This document shows, piece by piece, positions 1 to 5,941 of a DNA stretch of 5,941 nucleotides. Numbering within the stretch: the stretch's first letter is position 1; each line of letters starts with the position of its first letter. The notes under the pieces were generated by a model. That model was not told the DNA's origin. It saw only the letters and a list, made by a program, of their open reading frames with translations, and did no database searches. Origin of the DNA: Rhodobacterales bacterium UBA3077 (GTDB taxonomy: Bacteria; Pseudomonadota; Alphaproteobacteria; Rhodobacterales; Rhodobacteraceae). The position numbers were made by a program, and so were the translations under genes. Location of the stretch: positions 1-5,941 of the forward strand of contig DFBP01000158.1 of NCBI GenBank assembly GCA_002366685.1, written 5' to 3'.

Positions 1-966
1 GTCTTCCAGCAGCTCTTCATTCGGAATCTCCAACCGGACCGGCAGAGAAATCACTTCGGGCCGAAAGCTGGCGGGCAAGCGCGCTGCATCTTTTTCCGTT
101 GTCACAAGCTGTGCGTTTTTTTGCCGGGATTCCTTGAGCAGCCGCTGAAGAATTGTGTCAGAAAAAGTGGCGTGATCCGTAAATGCGTGGGCCTCGATTA
201 TTTCCGCCCCTTCTGCCCGTAACGTGCTGAAAAACTTACCCGGGCGACCGATCCCGGCAAAGGCGATAACCCTTTGGCCTTGCCAATCCATCCCCATTTG
301 CAACGGTTTGAGCATAGCTTCCAGCCTCGGTAATCCGACAATTTGTGGCCAGTTGGCGGTTAGTTTTTCTTGCGCCTGCGGGCTGCCAATCGAGAGCAGC
401 ACATCCCCGCGCGCAAGGCCGGAACCGAGGGCCTCACGCAGCGGGCCTGCGGGCATCACGTGCCCGTTGCCAAAGCCAACTTCGGCATCCACCACAATGA
501 TCGAAAGGTCTTTTTTGAGCGCCGGGTTCTGAAAGCCGTCGTCAAGCAAGATGACCTCCGCCCCGGCCTCAACCGCCGCCTTCGCCCCCGCCGCGCGGTC
601 TTTGGCCACCCATATCGGGCAAAAAGCGGAGATCAGCAGAGGCTCGTCTCCGGTTTGCGCAACCGTATGGGTGCGCTCGTCCACCCGAAGTGGTCCGGTT
701 TCAGAGCCGCCATAGCCACGTGAAACCACATGTACATCCAAGCCCCGTGCCGCCAGAAAACCAGCCAAGGCTATAACGCTGGGGGTTTTGCCCGTGCCGC
801 CAGCATTAATATTTCCGACGCAAATCACTGGCACGGGCAAAGTTTCCCACCGCCCCTTGCGCAACCTGCGAGCGGCGACCGCGGCCCAGATTTTTGAAAG
901 TGGAAAGAGGGCCATTGCCAGCGGGTGCCATTTGCCGCCACGGTTCCAGAATTTTGGTGGCCTCAT
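1..966 (-). CDS. lpxK: Tetraacyldisaccharide 4'-kinase LpxK (partial, C-terminus beyond the window)
   Basis: LpxK transfers a phosphate from ATP to the 4' position of tetraacyldisaccharide 1-phosphate, making lipid IVA at the inner face of the cytoplasmic membrane. I translated the reverse complement by hand: 322 codons are open from ATG 966 to the left edge, with no stop. The family is usually about 330 residues, so only a short tail should be missing. An amphipathic stretch (about 16-36) fits membrane association. The P-loop GNINAGGTGKTP lies at 51-62, SRGYGG at 82-87, GDEP at 106-109, DDGFQN at 142-147, GNGHVMPAGPLRE at 166-178, AFAGIGRP at 235-242, a DH pair at 264-265 and VTTEKDAARLP at 288-298. 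Known LpxK chemistry uses a P-loop, acidic residues and a catalytic His, and all have counterparts here. The start overlaps the upstream stop as ATGA (963-966), and GGGAG at 974-978 lies 7 nt before it. It appears intact as far as it is seen. Confidence 0.96.
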   Translation of the reverse strand, partial: MRPPKFWNRGGKWHPLAMALFPLSKIWAAVAARRLRKGRWETLPVPVICVGNINAGGTGKTPSVIALAGFLAARGLDVHVVSRGYGGSETGPLRVDERTHTVAQTGDEPLLISAFCPIWVAKDRAAGAKAAVEAGAEVILLDDGFQNPALKKDLSIIVVDAEVGFGNGHVMPAGPLREALGSGLARGDVLLSIGSPQAQEKLTANWPQIVGLPRLEAMLKPLQMGMDWQGQRVIAFAGIGRPGKFFSTLRAEGAEIIEAHAFTDHATFSDTILQRLLKESRQKNAQLVTTEKDAARLPASFRPEVISLPVRLEIPNEELLED

Positions 967-2129
967 GACAGGGCTCCCGCTTCAAGCGTTGCATTAATTT
1001 CACGCACCAAAACCGCGATAGCTTCTACACCCTCGCTGCCAATATCCCAGGCTTTCAGCGCTAGTCTGGCGGACTGGTCGGGGGCAAGTGTAGCCACGAG
1101 CCTAGCCGGCAAAACGGCGTTGGTTTCGGCTTCAGCCAAAGCACCAGCTTGTGCCAACCGTGCATAGCGTTGCTCAAACGGGTGCCGGTTCGGGCCGCAC
1201 AGAACGGCGGAACCAACCGCCAATGGGGCAAAAGGGTCTGCCGCTTCCGGGCCATATAGCGTACCACCCATATAGGTTACGGCAGCCAGTCGTAGCCACG
1301 TACTAAGGTTTTCGGTATCTGGTGCCAGCAGAACTTCTGCTTGCTTGTCGGGCGCACTGTTTTCACATAACTCCCCCAACCGCCAACCGTCATCTGCTAT
1401 TTGCCTGCCGATCACATCAGCCGTTGCCCGCGGGACAACAACCAGCAAAAGGTTCGGTATCGCCTTCACAGCATGCCTGTGTGCCGCCAGAAGCGCGTCA
1501 ATTTCGCCGCGCGAAACCAAGGCTGCACACCAAATCGGGCGCGGCCCCAAAGCTCCGGATATTCTTCTATGTACAGCTTCATTTTCCGGCACGGCCGTCG
1601 CAACTTCTGATAGGGGTTTGCAATGGACCACGCGGCTTTCATCCAATTCATGCTTGAGCAGGCGCGCTTTTTCCTGCGGGTCCTCCAGCATTATTTTCTG
1701 GAAACTATGAAAAAATTCGGTGAACTGACGGCCTTTGAACCCTGCGGGCAGGCTTTGCCCGAGCAGGTTAGCAAATAAGACCGGGATGCCAGCCCGCTTT
1801 GCTCTGCGTGTATAAGGGAGCCCGTTGACAGAGGTCCCCCAGAGGAGAAGATCGGGTTTCCAGTGGGTTAAGAATTCGTCAATCATGGCTCTTCGCGGGC
1901 CGGGCAACCTCTGGGCCAGTTCCTCTTTCGGAGCCGGACTATCAAGAGTTATCAGAACATTGATCTCGTCCAAAGCGTCACGCAGTGCAACCAGCGCGCT
2001 TGCAGGCAAACCCGCCGGAAGATGCATCCAAACCAGCCGACCTTCGGGGCGCGGTGGTGGCGCGGGGCGCGCACCACGCACCCCGCGCAGCAGCGCTGAA
2101 ATTCCGGAAGGCGCGGAATCCGAGACCAT
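963..2129 (-). CDS. Divergent KdtA/WaaA-like 3-deoxy-D-manno-octulosonic acid transferase family protein (GT30-type)
   Basis: This 388-residue protein resembles the Kdo transferase that adds Kdo to lipid IVA, and it sits directly before lpxK. Recognisable family landmarks, in order, are LVWMH (32-36), KPDLLLWG (91-98), GIPVLFAN (114-121), RPIW...RGE..ALLAAH (197-217), NLLLVVVPR (226-234), a GGT..GP..ADPF stretch (288-300) and AVLCGPN (308-314). Key residues differ from standard KdtA. By direct count from HLPAGLP, the site of the catalytic Glu in HxxSxGE is Pro42. ETELWP is replaced by GTSVNG (98-103), and GGHNPLE by EAADPFA (295-301). There is no N-terminal membrane anchor (standard proteins are about 420 residues). 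A TAA directly before the ATG excludes a longer start. AAGGG at 2136-2140 serves as ribosome binding site. It starts 14 nt after the DUF4170 stop and couples to lpxK. Family membership seems sure, but Kdo transferase activity is doubtful; it may use another sugar or have a non-catalytic role. Confidence 0.85.
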   Translation of the reverse strand: MVSDSAPSGISALLRGVRGARPAPPPRPEGRLVWMHLPAGLPASALVALRDALDEINVLITLDSPAPKEELAQRLPGPRRAMIDEFLTHWKPDLLLWGTSVNGLPYTRRAKRAGIPVLFANLLGQSLPAGFKGRQFTEFFHSFQKIMLEDPQEKARLLKHELDESRVVHCKPLSEVATAVPENEAVHRRISGALGPRPIWCAALVSRGEIDALLAAHRHAVKAIPNLLLVVVPRATADVIGRQIADDGWRLGELCENSAPDKQAEVLLAPDTENLSTWLRLAAVTYMGGTLYGPEAADPFAPLAVGSAVLCGPNRHPFEQRYARLAQAGALAEAETNAVLPARLVATLAPDQSARLALKAWDIGSEGVEAIAVLVREINATLEAGALS

Positions 2130-2143
2130 TTACAACCCTTTAT

Positions 2144-2386
2144 TTATCCCAGTTCTTCTGTACTGCTTGCCTCGGCCTCTTCATCGCGCAACCGGTGCAG
2201 GTGAGCGATAAAATAGCGCATATGGGCGTTATCAACAGTGCTGTGCGCAGCAGATTTCCAGGCATCATAAGCCTCTGCATAGCTCGGGAAAATACCGACA
2301 ATGTCAATATCCTCGGTATTTCGAAACGCGTTGTGTTGCGGGTCGGATAATTCACCGCCGAAAACTAGATGCAGACGTTGAGTCAT
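2144..2386 (-). CDS. DUF4170 family small protein of unknown function
   Basis: An 80-residue protein that I recognise as a DUF4170-type protein from its pattern: an early LVFGGEL (7-13), an FRNTEDIDIVGIFPSY segment (21-36), AYDAW (39-43) and TVDNAHMRYFIAHLHRL (50-66), then a short acidic tail (EEAEASSTEE). No function is established for the family that I can name. There is no signal peptide or membrane segment, so it is probably cytoplasmic. Its ATG overlaps the stop of the upstream phosphatase gene as ATGA (2383-2386), and GAAGGA at 2395-2400 lies 8 nt before the start. The KdtA-like gene follows after 14 nt. The position between a phosphatase and two lipopolysaccharide genes hints at an envelope link, but that is inference from neighbours only. 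Conserved family features and coupling make it a real gene despite its small size. The overlapping 71-aa reading frame at 2140-2355 is a shadow. Confidence 0.88.
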   Translation of the reverse strand: MTQRLHLVFGGELSDPQHNAFRNTEDIDIVGIFPSYAEAYDAWKSAAHSTVDNAHMRYFIAHLHRLRDEEAEASSTEELG

Positions 2387-3210
2387 GGCTTTGGTCCTTC
2401 ATTTGGAATGATAAGACCGGCGATAGGCTGTTTTGTCGCAGGCTGCAAGGCCGAGATAATGTTTTTTGCCAGCACGGAGGGCGCTGCAACCATGCCAGCA
2501 AGCTTGGGCAAACGATTATTATATCGGGTCGGCAAGCCACCTGTGGTACTCACGGCGCCACCGGCCTCACGGACTATCAAGTCTCCTGCGGCCACATCCC
2601 ACTCCCATGCCGGGCGCAGGGTGAGCATAGCGTCAAACCGGCCCTCGGCCACGAGGCACATCCGGTAAGCCAAAGACGGGCGGAAATGATGCTGCATACC
2701 ATGCGGTGCCAGCCAGTGCTCGGGGCTCATATCCGGGCGGCGGGAGAGCACCTTTGCCCCTGCCATCTCGGTTTTATGGCTGACGCCAATCGCGGACCCA
2801 TTGCGGCGCGCACCCCCGCCCAGGGTTGCACTGTAACTTTGCGCCTTCATCGGCACATGCACCACACCGGCCACTATCTTGCCATGCTCGGCAATTGCCA
2901 ATGCATGGGAAAAGCTCGGCTCTCCATTGATAAAAGCCCGCGTACCGTCGATGGGATCAATGATAAATACGCGCTTAGCAGACTGGCGTGCCGCGTCGTC
3001 TTCGCTTTCTTCGGAAAGCCAGCCGTAATCGGGGCGCGCAGCCAACAATTCGGCCTTTAGCATCCGGTCAATCTCGAGATCGGCCTCGGTGACCGGCCCC
3101 TGCCCGTCACCTTTATCCCATATTTCAGGGTCCGCTTTAAAAAAGCGCTTGGCGATTTTGCCTGCGGCTTCGGCCGCGTCCAGTAAAAGGGCCAGATCAG
3201 CTTCCGGCAA
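2383..3210 (-). CDS. cysQ: Inositol monophosphatase family protein, probably 3'(2'),5'-bisphosphate nucleotidase (CysQ-like)
   Basis: A Mg2+-dependent phosphatase of the inositol monophosphatase superfamily, 275 residues, cytoplasmic. Metal-binding motifs are complete: TEAD at 41-44, WLSEES at 64-69, DPIDGT at 85-90 followed by RAF, and WEWDVAAGD at 202-210. A glycine-rich turn, GGGARRNG, lies at 131-138. CysQ members remove the 3' phosphate from adenosine 3',5'-bisphosphate, a by-product of sulfate assimilation. Related subfamilies act on inositol phosphates or histidinol phosphate, and sequence reading alone does not settle the substrate, so the symbol is a best guess. The start is TTG at 3208-3210: an in-frame TAA lies just upstream (3214-3216), GAAGGA sits 7 nt before it, and the MPEADLALLL opening matches what I expect for this family. 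The start lies inside the end of pmbA (14-nt overlap), and the stop overlaps the DUF4170 start. The role in this operon is unclear. Confidence 0.9.
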   Translation of the reverse strand: MPEADLALLLDAAEAAGKIAKRFFKADPEIWDKGDGQGPVTEADLEIDRMLKAELLAARPDYGWLSEESEDDAARQSAKRVFIIDPIDGTRAFINGEPSFSHALAIAEHGKIVAGVVHVPMKAQSYSATLGGGARRNGSAIGVSHKTEMAGAKVLSRRPDMSPEHWLAPHGMQHHFRPSLAYRMCLVAEGRFDAMLTLRPAWEWDVAAGDLIVREAGGAVSTTGGLPTRYNNRLPKLAGMVAAPSVLAKNIISALQPATKQPIAGLIIPNEGPKP

Positions 3211-4540
3211 TGGTTAATCCTTCGACCAATAGACTCGGGATCACGCGGGAAAGATGGGTTTGGCCGTCATTCGCCGCCACAACAGAACCAAGCATTTCCC
3301 GCAGGTTCCCCGCCACCGTGCATTCATTGACCGGCCCGATCATCTCACCGTTTTCGACCCAGAAACCGGACGCCCCGCGCGAATACTCACCGGTGTTCGG
3401 ATTCACGCTCGACCCGATCATGGAGGTCACAATCAGACCGGTCCCCATCTGCGAAATCAGGTCTTCTCGCGTATATGCGCCCGCTGTCAGCGTCAGGTTT
3501 CCAACGCTTGGCGAAGGGGCGCTACCCGCACCGCGCGCCGCACTCCCCGTGCTTTCCAGGCCCAGTTGGCGGGCTGACGCGAGATCGAGCGTCCAGCCTT
3601 GCAACACCCCGTTCTCAACAATCGCGCGGCGCGTGGCGGGCAATCCTTCGGCGTCAAACGGTTTGGAGCCGCTGACCCTCGGGCGCGTCGGGTCCTCCAC
3701 CAGATCCATTCCTTCGGGCAACACACGTTCGCCCAGCGCTTCTTTGAGCCAACTGACCCCCCGCGCCACCGCGCGGCCCGACACCGCTGCCACCAGATGA
3801 CCTATCAATGATGATGAAATCCGCTCGTCAAACAGCACCGGAAAGCTACCGGTTGGCGGTTGCTTGGCCCCGGCTAGCGCCGCAGCCCGCTCGCCGGCAA
3901 TGCGGCCCACCTCATCCGCGCTCATCATATCTGCCGCGAACACGCGGCTATCGCCCTTATAATCCCGCTCCATCTCTAGCCCTTCGCCACTAATGGCCGT
4001 GCAATAGAGCCCGGTAGATGTGCGCGAGTAGCCACCGGAAAATCCGTTGCTCGCAGCCAAATGAATGCCGGATTTTGAATAGCTAGCGCCGGAAGAGTCA
4101 ACTTTGTGAACGCCAGAAACCGCCAAGGCAGCCGATTCAGCCTCAAGCGACATTTCTTTGAGGGCATCTGGGCTAAGGGGCTCGGCACTATCGGCTAGTT
4201 CCAGAGCTTCAACATCCCAGTTTTGGGCCAATTGCGAGGGGTCGGCCAAGCCAATATACGGATCCTCCGGGGCGGCTTTGGCCATGGCGACCGCGCGTTC
4301 CGCCATTGTTTCGATGGTGGCATCGCTCGCGTCAGAGATCGATACAATCGCGGAGCGCTGCCCGATCAGCACGCGCAAGCCAAGGTCTATTCCCTCGGCT
4401 CTCTCGGCATGCTCAAGCGCACCGTTGGTCACTTCGATAGACAGGCTGTCCCCCTGAACAACCAGCGCATCAGCTGCACCCGCACCCGCTTTTTTCGCCG
4501 CATCCAGCATTTTTTCGGCAAGTATTCCAAGATCGGGCAT
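3197..4540 (-). CDS. pmbA: TldE/PmbA subunit of the TldD/TldE metalloprotease
   Basis: PmbA (TldE) pairs with TldD in a cytoplasmic metalloprotease that degrades unfolded peptides and, in enterobacteria, matures microcin B17 and degrades the CcdA antitoxin. At 447 residues it has normal length. Family features include an N-terminal alpha/beta domain with SIEVTNGALEHAERAEG (34-50) and GLRVLIGQRSA (54-64), a middle segment KPFDAEGLPATRRAIVENG (293-311), GNLTLTAG (347-354), MGTGLIVTSMIG (365-376), the C-terminal VNPNTGEYSRGASGFWVENG (379-398), and AGNLREML (410-417). The zinc motif HExxxH of TldD is absent; the matching region reads SLIGHLVAAVSGRA (244-257). That identifies the non-metal partner. 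No tldD is visible here, so it must lie elsewhere if the pair works. The ATG has AAAGGA at 4547-4552, 6 nt upstream. It is the first gene of the leftward operon, so its promoter should be in 4541-4816. Confidence 0.95.
   Translation of the reverse strand: MPDLGILAEKMLDAAKKAGAGAADALVVQGDSLSIEVTNGALEHAERAEGIDLGLRVLIGQRSAIVSISDASDATIETMAERAVAMAKAAPEDPYIGLADPSQLAQNWDVEALELADSAEPLSPDALKEMSLEAESAALAVSGVHKVDSSGASYSKSGIHLAASNGFSGGYSRTSTGLYCTAISGEGLEMERDYKGDSRVFAADMMSADEVGRIAGERAAALAGAKQPPTGSFPVLFDERISSSLIGHLVAAVSGRAVARGVSWLKEALGERVLPEGMDLVEDPTRPRVSGSKPFDAEGLPATRRAIVENGVLQGWTLDLASARQLGLESTGSAARGAGSAPSPSVGNLTLTAGAYTREDLISQMGTGLIVTSMIGSSVNPNTGEYSRGASGFWVENGEMIGPVNECTVAGNLREMLGSVVAANDGQTHLSRVIPSLLVEGLTIAGS
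3218..3223 (-). promoter_or_regulatory. Ribosome binding site supporting the TTG start of the cysQ-like gene
   Basis: GAAGGA, read on the minus strand, lies 7 nt before TTG 3210, inside the last codons of pmbA. With an in-frame stop just upstream of the TTG and no nearby ATG, it decides the start. Confidence 0.7.
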
Positions 4541-4816
4541 TGGGTATCCTTTATTTGTGGTTTGAACAGACTTAGTCAGTCCAGCTTCATTTTGAAACCG
4601 CCTTTGGTTGAAAAACCCCTATTTTGTGACGGCATATTTTGGGCTGCGGCCTAAATCTCGCTTGCTCCGGCAAGAAACTTGGCTACCCCAGTGCTTTGTG
4701 GAGCTCGGGCATACCGGAGCCCGATATGCGGCGCGCGCCCGGCAATGCCCAAATTGCTTTTCCCCTTGCACCCGCTCCACCCTTCCCGCACCTTGAGCCC
4801 AAAAGGAGCCCCCAAT
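4541..4816. promoter_or_regulatory. Divergent intergenic region between pmbA and the SDR gene
   Basis: This 276-bp stretch separates two outward-facing genes and should hold both promoters. I see no convincing -35/-10 pair. The best rightward candidate is TTGAAA (4608-4613) with CATATT (4633-4638), whose 19-nt spacing is poor. The pmbA side is relatively AT-rich (4541-4640) and the SDR side GC-rich. Small inverted repeats are present: CTTGC/GCAAG with a 4-nt loop (4661-4674), and TCGGGC/GCCCGA with an 8-nt loop (4705-4724). Neither is followed by a T run, so they do not look like terminators. The reading frame of the SDR gene is open back to 4679, but that part lacks family features. Confidence 0.4.
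4801..4808 (+). promoter_or_regulatory. Strong ribosome binding site fixing the SDR start
   Basis: AAAAGGAG lies 8 nt before ATG 4817. It selects this start over the in-frame ATG at 4679, which would add 46 Pro-rich residues ahead of the Rossmann fold. Confidence 0.85.
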
Positions 4817-5581
4817 ATGAAACCACTTTCAGGTAAAACCGCCCTTGTCACCGGTGCCAGCCGCGGTATCGGCGAGGCAACGGCTTATGAACTGGCTGAA
4901 CAAGGTGCCAATGTGTTCCTCACCGCGCGCTCCCGCGAGGCGATTGAGGCGATCAGCACCAAAATCAACGAACAAGGTGGCAAAGCGGCCTTCTTGGCAT
5001 CAGATGTGTCTCGGTATTTCGGGGTTGAGACCGTTGTAAACCGCTGCGTCGAGACCTTTGGCGCGCTGGATATATTTGTGCAAAACGCCGGTGTAATCGA
5101 CCCGATTGCCAAAATCGTGGATAGCGACCCGATCGCGTGGGCTAAAACCACAGAGACCAATCTCAATGCGGTTTATTACGGGCTGCGCGCGGCGCTCCCT
5201 ATCATGCTCGAACAGAATTCCGGGCTGATTATCAACATATCCTCCGGTGCGGCCCATCACCCGCTGGAGGGGTGGAGTCATTATTGTGCCGCCAAGGCTG
5301 GCGCGGCTATGCTGACGGAATGCGCCCATATGGAAACAGAGGGTTCCAATGTTTGCATAACCGGCCTTAGCCCCGGAACTGTTGCGACCGATATGCAAGT
5401 GCGGATCAAAGCTTCCGGGATTAACCCTGTCAGCCAGTTGGACCCTTCGGTACATATTCCGGCCAGCTGGCCTGCCCGCGCCATTTCATGGCTGGCAATG
5501 GGGGCTGCCGCTGATTATGCCGGAAAAGAAATCGCTTTGCGCGAAGAGGATATTCGCCGCAAAATCGGGCTAATCAGCTAG
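4817..5581 (+). CDS. Short-chain dehydrogenase/reductase (classical SDR), NAD(P)-dependent, substrate unknown
   Basis: A 254-residue cytoplasmic oxidoreductase of the classical SDR family, near the usual 250 residues. The Rossmann glycine motif TGASRGIG lies at 12-19, ahead of the strand ending in FLTARSR (34-40). Asp63 in ASDVS should contact the adenine. QNAG is at 89-92, the catalytic Asn is 115, the Ser is 142 or 143 in ISSG, and YCAAK gives Tyr156 and Lys160. SPGTVATDM (185-193) completes the cofactor site. The Arg residues after the second strand (38, 40) hint at NADP(H), but this is weak. The catalytic set is complete, so the enzyme should be active; the substrate cannot be read from the sequence. 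I chose ATG 4817 because the motif spacing is normal from there and AAAAGGAG precedes it. It is transcribed away from pmbA and ends overlapping the convergent transporter gene. Confidence 0.93.
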   Translation: MKPLSGKTALVTGASRGIGEATAYELAEQGANVFLTARSREAIEAISTKINEQGGKAAFLASDVSRYFGVETVVNRCVETFGALDIFVQNAGVIDPIAKIVDSDPIAWAKTTETNLNAVYYGLRAALPIMLEQNSGLIINISSGAAHHPLEGWSHYCAAKAGAAMLTECAHMETEGSNVCITGLSPGTVATDMQVRIKASGINPVSQLDPSVHIPASWPARAISWLAMGAAADYAGKEIALREEDIRRKIGLIS

Positions 5582-5941
5582 CAGCATCAAGAGCGCCACA
5601 ATAACCGCAGCCACGCCCAGAAATACCACCAAAGGGACCATCGCGCCCCCCAAGGCCACTTCCCAGAGTATTACCCAAGCGGGCACAAGGTAGGTATAAG
5701 CCATAACTTTGGCGCTTTTCAGGTGCATTGCCGCGTATTGCACCAGAAAAAACGTGGCAGCGCTGGCAAAAACCGTGACGTAGGCAATGGTGACCCACAC
5801 GATTTTCGGAAGGGACGTGAAGTCGGTATTGGCAATGCTGCCTGCGCCGTAGAGGCTGAGCAGCACAAACCCTGCCAGCATCATTCCGAGCGTAAAAACC
5901 AGCGGCGGTTCGCCCCGGTTGAGCTTTCGGATCAGCGGCGT
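5570..5941 (-). CDS. EamA/DMT-superfamily transporter, C-terminal portion (N-terminus beyond the window)
   Basis: The last 123 residues of an inner-membrane permease of the drug/metabolite transporter (EamA) type. The frame is open to the right edge, so the first part, about 60 per cent of a typical 290-300 residue protein, is missing. Four hydrophobic helices are visible, at about 14-34, 45-66, 76-96 and 101-121 of the seen part. They match the last helices of the second EamA repeat. The segments FFLVQYAAMHLKSAKVMAY (64-82) and YLVPAWVILWE (84-94) are typical: a short loop after the VQYAA helix, then the conserved helix with Pro and Glu. The internal Met at 5884 is not taken as the start because the frame and transporter-like sequence continue upstream. 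EamA proteins export or import small metabolites; the substrate here is unknown. The TAG stop lies within the end of the SDR gene. Confidence 0.9.
   Translation of the reverse strand, partial: TPLIRKLNRGEPPLVFTLGMMLAGFVLLSLYGAGSIANTDFTSLPKIVWVTIAYVTVFASAATFFLVQYAAMHLKSAKVMAYTYLVPAWVILWEVALGGAMVPLVVFLGVAAVIVALLMLLAD

Noticed and set aside
224..723. Plus-strand frames (224-532 and 370-723) that might suggest a gene near the left edge
   Set aside because: They are antisense to lpxK, whose P-loop, DDGFQN and AFAGIGRP motifs read cleanly on the minus strand.
3210..3800. Plus-strand 196-codon reading frame opposite pmbA
   Set aside because: It is fully antisense to a well-supported pmbA gene, shows no recognisable domain, and has the Arg/Pro/Ser-rich make-up of a shadow frame.
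4223..4654. Plus-strand 143-codon frame running from pmbA into the intergenic region
   Set aside because: Most of it is antisense to pmbA, and I see no ribosome binding site or domain.
4701..4730. Possible intrinsic terminator at the TCGGGC/GCCCGA repeat
   Set aside because: The stem is only 6 bp with no following T run on either strand, and it lies between divergent gene starts where no terminator is needed.
4679..4816. Longer N-terminus for the SDR protein from ATG 4679
   Set aside because: The added 46 residues are Pro/Cys/Arg-rich and precede the normal SDR start; AAAAGGAG is correctly placed for ATG 4817.
5000..5455. Minus-strand 151-codon reading frame opposite the SDR gene
   Set aside because: It is antisense to complete SDR motifs, and its composition and lack of family features mark it as a shadow.
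1..5941. Mobile element, CRISPR array, tRNA or toxin-antitoxin content
   Set aside because: No regularly spaced repeats, transposase or integrase motifs, tRNA-like folds or small toxin pairs were seen; coding genes fill nearly all of the window.

Overview
The window looks like core chromosome of an alphaproteobacterium, most probably a marine Rhodobacterales (Roseobacter-like). The grounds are the protein character, the moderately GC-rich coding sequence, and the order pmbA, cysQ-like phosphatase, DUF4170, KdtA-like, lpxK. I recognise that order from memory in this group and have not checked it by a search. There are no RNA genes, CRISPR arrays, insertion sequences or phage genes.

Positions 1-4540 hold five genes on the minus strand, read right to left: pmbA/tldE (4540-3197), an inositol-monophosphatase/CysQ-type phosphatase (3210-2383), a small DUF4170 protein (2386-2144), a divergent KdtA/WaaA-like glycosyltransferase (2129-963), and lpxK, which runs off the left edge (966 to beyond 1). 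They are packed as one operon: a 14-nt overlap with a TTG start, an ATGA overlap, a 14-nt gap, and a second ATGA overlap. Each gene has its own Shine-Dalgarno sequence. The last two genes belong to the lipid A / Kdo branch of lipopolysaccharide synthesis. The first two are general housekeeping: a TldD/TldE protease subunit and turnover of a phosphorylated small molecule. DUF4170 is of unknown function.

Positions 4541-4816 are a divergent non-coding stretch that should carry promoters for the leftward operon and for a rightward gene. That gene (4817-5581) is a classical short-chain dehydrogenase/reductase with complete cofactor and catalytic motifs. It ends tail to tail with a leftward EamA/DMT transporter gene, cut by the right edge; the two overlap by 12 bp at their stop codons.

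No clearly new system was found. The most notable point is the KdtA-like protein. It keeps the GT-B scaffold but lacks the membrane anchor, the catalytic Glu and several signature residues of standard Kdo transferases, yet sits translationally coupled to an apparently intact lpxK.
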